A stretch of 64,000 nt of DNA from Persicitalea jodogahamensis (lineage in GTDB: Bacteria > Bacteroidota > Bacteroidia > Cytophagales > Spirosomataceae): the NCBI RefSeq assembly GCF_014651615.1, contig NZ_BMXF01000006.1, positions 62,001 through 126,000 on the forward strand. Reading direction: 5' to 3'. The notes under the pieces were generated by a model. The model ran no database searches and was not told where the DNA came from. It was given only the letters and a program-made list of their open reading frames with translations. Below are positions 61,933 to 64,000 of the stretch, piece after piece. The first letter of the stretch is position 1; every line of letters starts with the position of its first letter. A program made the position numbers and the translations under genes.

Positions 61933-62844
61933 TTATTTCTCGTTGCCTTTTTCCTTCATCGGTTCGTAAGACATCCAGTCTACTTCCAGCTCATAGCGGT
62001 CGCGCGGTTTTTCAATTGAATTGGGGTTGGTCTCGACCGACCAGTTGTTGGTGTGCCAAAAGTTCATCCGGTAGCGAGAATGGTTTTGCGGGATTCCCAA
62101 CTGCGATCCCTGATAATCCCACAGTACTATTTTGTTTCCCGTAGTCGGGTGGAGCATCCACCAGCGCAGGCGGTCGGGGTACCAGTCGAAACCGTAGGTG
62201 TAAAAGCGGGCCGATGCATCGTAGTCTTCGAGGGCGACGATGTTTTCGGGTTGGTTCTGGCTTCCGGTCAGCGGGGTGGGCTGGCCATCGTGCCTCACTT
62301 TATGGATTGTGTAGAGGATATCGCCTTTGGCCAGATTGATCGTACGGCCAATCCGAACCAAAGAATCCCGTTGCCCCGTCCAGGTACCGACATAGATGAT
62401 CTCCGGGTCAGCAATAAGCCATTCGAAATCTATCTCACTCAATCCGGGAATGCTATCGACATGGTAAGTGAAGTACCCCACGACCGCCCCGGCGTTGGGC
62501 TGAATTTTTCTAACGTCTGGAATTTTGAGCCGGGCAGAGTACGTTCCGAAATGGGTGAAGTCTTTTGAAATGATTTCTGGACCTTTTCCCGCTCCTGCCA
62601 CCTCGCCGGGGTCTAGTTTGAGCGAAAGTACCTTCGTCCTAGGCTCCGAGGGCGAGGCTATCGCAGTCTTCCATTTAAAATCAGCCTTACTTCCGGCGGA
62701 GCCATACCGGAAATTTTCGAGCGGCGTATCGTTGAATTCTTCCCGGAAAGAGCCGTGTGTCTTTTCTTCCTGAGCGTTACCATTCAGGCTCCCTAGGCTA
62801 ACCGAAGCAATCAAAAAGATCTTTTTTATACTGCTTCCAGTCAT
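61933..62844 (-). CDS. GH16-like glycoside hydrolase (exported)
   Basis: A 303-residue protein. ATG 62844 gives a signal peptide ending NGNAQ; reading further upstream would run through a tRNA. The jelly-roll GH16 fold is indicated by FREEFNDTPLENFRYG, FTHFGTYSARLKIP, and the catalytic ExDxE in SEIDFEW: E137 (nucleophile), D139, E141 (acid/base). The short ExDxE spacing is the lichenase/XTH type, not the ExDxxE of laminarinases. YTYGFDWYPDRLRWWM and MNFWHTNNWSV follow. It cleaves a beta-glucan or beta-galactan; the exact substrate cannot be told. No CBM is attached. A tRNA terminator lies upstream; no promoter was found. Confidence 0.88.
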   Translation of the reverse strand: MTGSSIKKIFLIASVSLGSLNGNAQEEKTHGSFREEFNDTPLENFRYGSAGSKADFKWKTAIASPSEPRTKVLSLKLDPGEVAGAGKGPEIISKDFTHFGTYSARLKIPDVRKIQPNAGAVVGYFTYHVDSIPGLSEIDFEWLIADPEIIYVGTWTGQRDSLVRIGRTINLAKGDILYTIHKVRHDGQPTPLTGSQNQPENIVALEDYDASARFYTYGFDWYPDRLRWWMLHPTTGNKIVLWDYQGSQLGIPQNHSRYRMNFWHTNNWSVETNPNSIEKPRDRYELEVDWMSYEPMKEKGNEK

Positions 62845-62911
62845 GGATGAATTCTTTTGGATGTATGCTTGGTTTCTGATTCTCAATGTAAGCAAGAACC
62901 TGGGAAAACAA

Positions 62912-62945
62912 AACAAGGCCGCCATTTTTTGATGGCGACCTTGTT
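62912..62945 (-). terminator. Terminator behind the degenerate tRNA-like sequence
   Basis: A 14-bp inverted repeat with one mismatch (62912-62925 with 62932-62945), 6-nt loop, followed on the minus strand by TTGTTTTCCC. It lies between the tRNA region and the GH16-like gene. Confidence 0.75.
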
Positions 62946-62949
62946 TATT

Positions 62950-63012
62950 GCAGCGGGAGAGAGATAGCCGGGATCGCCCGCCCGGTCGAACCCGCGGCTT
63001 TTGGGTTATGAA
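62950..63012 (-). pseudogene. tRNA-like remnant, partial copy of the adjacent tRNA-Met
   Basis: On the minus strand this has TTCATAACCCAA (anticodon loop and 3' stem as in the neighbouring tRNA-Met), then GCGGGTTCGA (T arm), and ends with CTCCCGCTGCA, close to the neighbour's TCCCGCTAC acceptor end. The 5' half and proper pairing are missing, and extra bases lie between T arm and acceptor. It looks like a decayed duplicate with its own terminator. Confidence is limited. Confidence 0.45.
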
Positions 63013-63037
63013 GCTTTTTAGGTTGGCTGCATGGGTA

Positions 63038-63072
63038 AAAACAAAAAAGCCCTCAGATTTCTCTGAGAGCTT
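63038..63072 (-). terminator. Rho-independent terminator after tRNA-fMet
   Basis: On the minus strand AGCTCTCAGA, a GAAA tetraloop, and TCTGAGGGCT (one wobble or mismatch) precede TTTTTTGTTTTT. It lies 8 bp after the tRNA 3' end. Confidence 0.85.
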
Positions 63073-63080
63073 TTTCTTCG

Positions 63081-63153
<73 letters not shown>

Positions 63154-63254
63154 CCATTGAATCGGAGTGCAAATATGGGAGGAAATTTTATAAAAAACAA
63201 CTACCTTTGCAAAATATTATTTAAACCTCTGGTATTCAATATACCTGATCATCT

Positions 63255-64000
63255 ATGTCAGAAATTACTTCTGAAGCTACGCCGGTTGACTTCCGGGCGG
63301 GCTTCGTCAGCATTGTCGGTCGGCCCAATGTGGGCAAGTCTACCCTGATGAACGTTCTGGTAGGCGAAAAGCTTTCCATCATCACTTCCAAGGCGCAAAC
63401 TACCCGCCACCGCATCATGGGTATCCTGAATGGGACCCACGAAGGAACACCCTTCCAAATGGTGTATTCCGACACGCCTGGCGTGGTCACGCCGGCTTAC
63501 AAGCTGCATGATTCCATGATGACCTTTGTGAAAGGCTCACTGGAAGATGCCGATGTAGTACTTTTTGTGGTCGAGGTGGGCGAAAAGGTTGTGGGGCACG
63601 AGGTAGTTCCGTTGCTAAGGCGTACGGATTCTCCCGTGGTACTGGTTTTGAACAAAATCGACCTGTCCGATGAGGAGACGGTGAAAGCCAAAACTGCCGA
63701 GTGGGAAGAGGCCATTCATCCTGCCGCCATCATCCCGATTTCGGCTTTGCTGAACGCCAACGTCGCGACGCTCTTCCATAACCTGATCACCCGGCTGCCG
63801 CATCATCCACCTTATTTCGCCCAGGACGAACTTACCGACAAGCCGGAGCGTTTCTTCGCTTCCGAAATTGTCCGCGAAAAGATTTTCCTCAACTACCGTC
63901 AGGAAATACCGTACAGCAGTGAGGTGGTGGTAACGGAATTCAAGGAGAAAGACGATATCATCGTCATCCGGGCAGAGATCATGGTGGAGCGAAAGAGCCA
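63255..64000 (+). CDS. era: GTPase Era, N-terminal part (runs off the window)
   Basis: The open frame from ATG 63255 continues to the right edge (248 codons seen). Era binds 16S rRNA and helps mature the 30S subunit. The GTPase domain shows G1 GRPNVGKS, G2 TTRHRIMGI (effector loop), G3 DTPG, G4 NKID and G5 SAL, in order, and the sequence reaches the KH-domain start (FFASEIVREKIFLNYRQEIPYS). The KH domain's GXXG region and the stop are beyond the window. It is divergent from the tRNA. Confidence 0.97.
   Translation, partial: MSEITSEATPVDFRAGFVSIVGRPNVGKSTLMNVLVGEKLSIITSKAQTTRHRIMGILNGTHEGTPFQMVYSDTPGVVTPAYKLHDSMMTFVKGSLEDADVVLFVVEVGEKVVGHEVVPLLRRTDSPVVLVLNKIDLSDEETVKAKTAEWEEAIHPAAIIPISALLNANVATLFHNLITRLPHHPPYFAQDELTDKPERFFASEIVREKIFLNYRQEIPYSSEVVVTEFKEKDDIIVIRAEIMVERKS

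Overview
The window reads as a piece of a Bacteroidota chromosome, most likely a Cytophagales (Spirosomataceae-like) polysaccharide degrader. The reasons are three SusC/SusD pairs, a hybrid two-component regulator, a gliding-motility/T9SS-type C-terminal domain, a CusA-TolC fusion pump, near absence of Shine-Dalgarno sites, and -7 elements of the form TANNTTTG. The taxon below phylum level is inference. Several genes only make sense with TTG starts (tsaB, rnpA, the ECF sigma factor). No transposase, CRISPR array, phage gene or rRNA was seen.

The left third (about 1-29.6 kb) is accessory carbohydrate metabolism. (i) 1-7.4 kb: the 3' end of a SusC, a SusD, then a tight operon for unsaturated uronates: KdgF-type cupin, MFS uronate transporter, KDG kinase, KDPG aldolase and class I fructose-1,6-bisphosphatase. 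This fits uptake of alginate- or pectin-type oligouronates, cleavage to pyruvate and glyceraldehyde-3-P, and gluconeogenesis from the products. The lyases and a DEH reductase are not in view and would be to the left. (ii) 7.5-17.8 kb: a terminator, a 38-bp CCGG-centred double palindrome, a consensus Bacteroidota promoter, a full SusC/SusD pair, an uncharacterised periplasmic bicupin, and a 1,378-codon hybrid two-component sensor-regulator. No recognisable glycoside hydrolase or lyase belongs to this unit. (iii) 17.8-29.6 kb: a sulfatase, a convergent clan GH-D-like lipoprotein, a third SusC/SusD pair, and two more sulfatases, the last with a HEAT-like tail. Three S1-type sulfatases suggest a sulfated substrate.

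The middle (29.6-50.2 kb) is mostly housekeeping: tsaB, a C-terminal processing protease, rnpA, rpmH, icd, mutM, a PadR regulator with a membrane partner, lysS, a cold-shock protein, a PspC protein, a GT2 glycosyltransferase, ybaB, a T9SS-sorted adhesin-like protein, ribBA, a GNAT, two tandem DUF1206 proteins, and an ECF sigma/anti-sigma/outer-membrane trio.

The right end (48.7-64 kb) holds a PhoX-like lipoprotein next to a fused imelysin-like/MauG di-haem lipoprotein, a heavy-metal RND efflux set (small exported protein, CusA-TolC fusion, CusB adaptor), a DUF2809 protein, a two-domain putative polysaccharide lyase (alginate-lyase-like toroid plus beta-helix), a GH16-like enzyme with a CxC-starting NTR/TIMP-like protein, an initiator tRNA with a degenerate tRNA-like copy behind it, and the start of era.

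All calls come from reading motifs and layout; no database search was run. Substrate assignments are inferences from gene families and neighbours.
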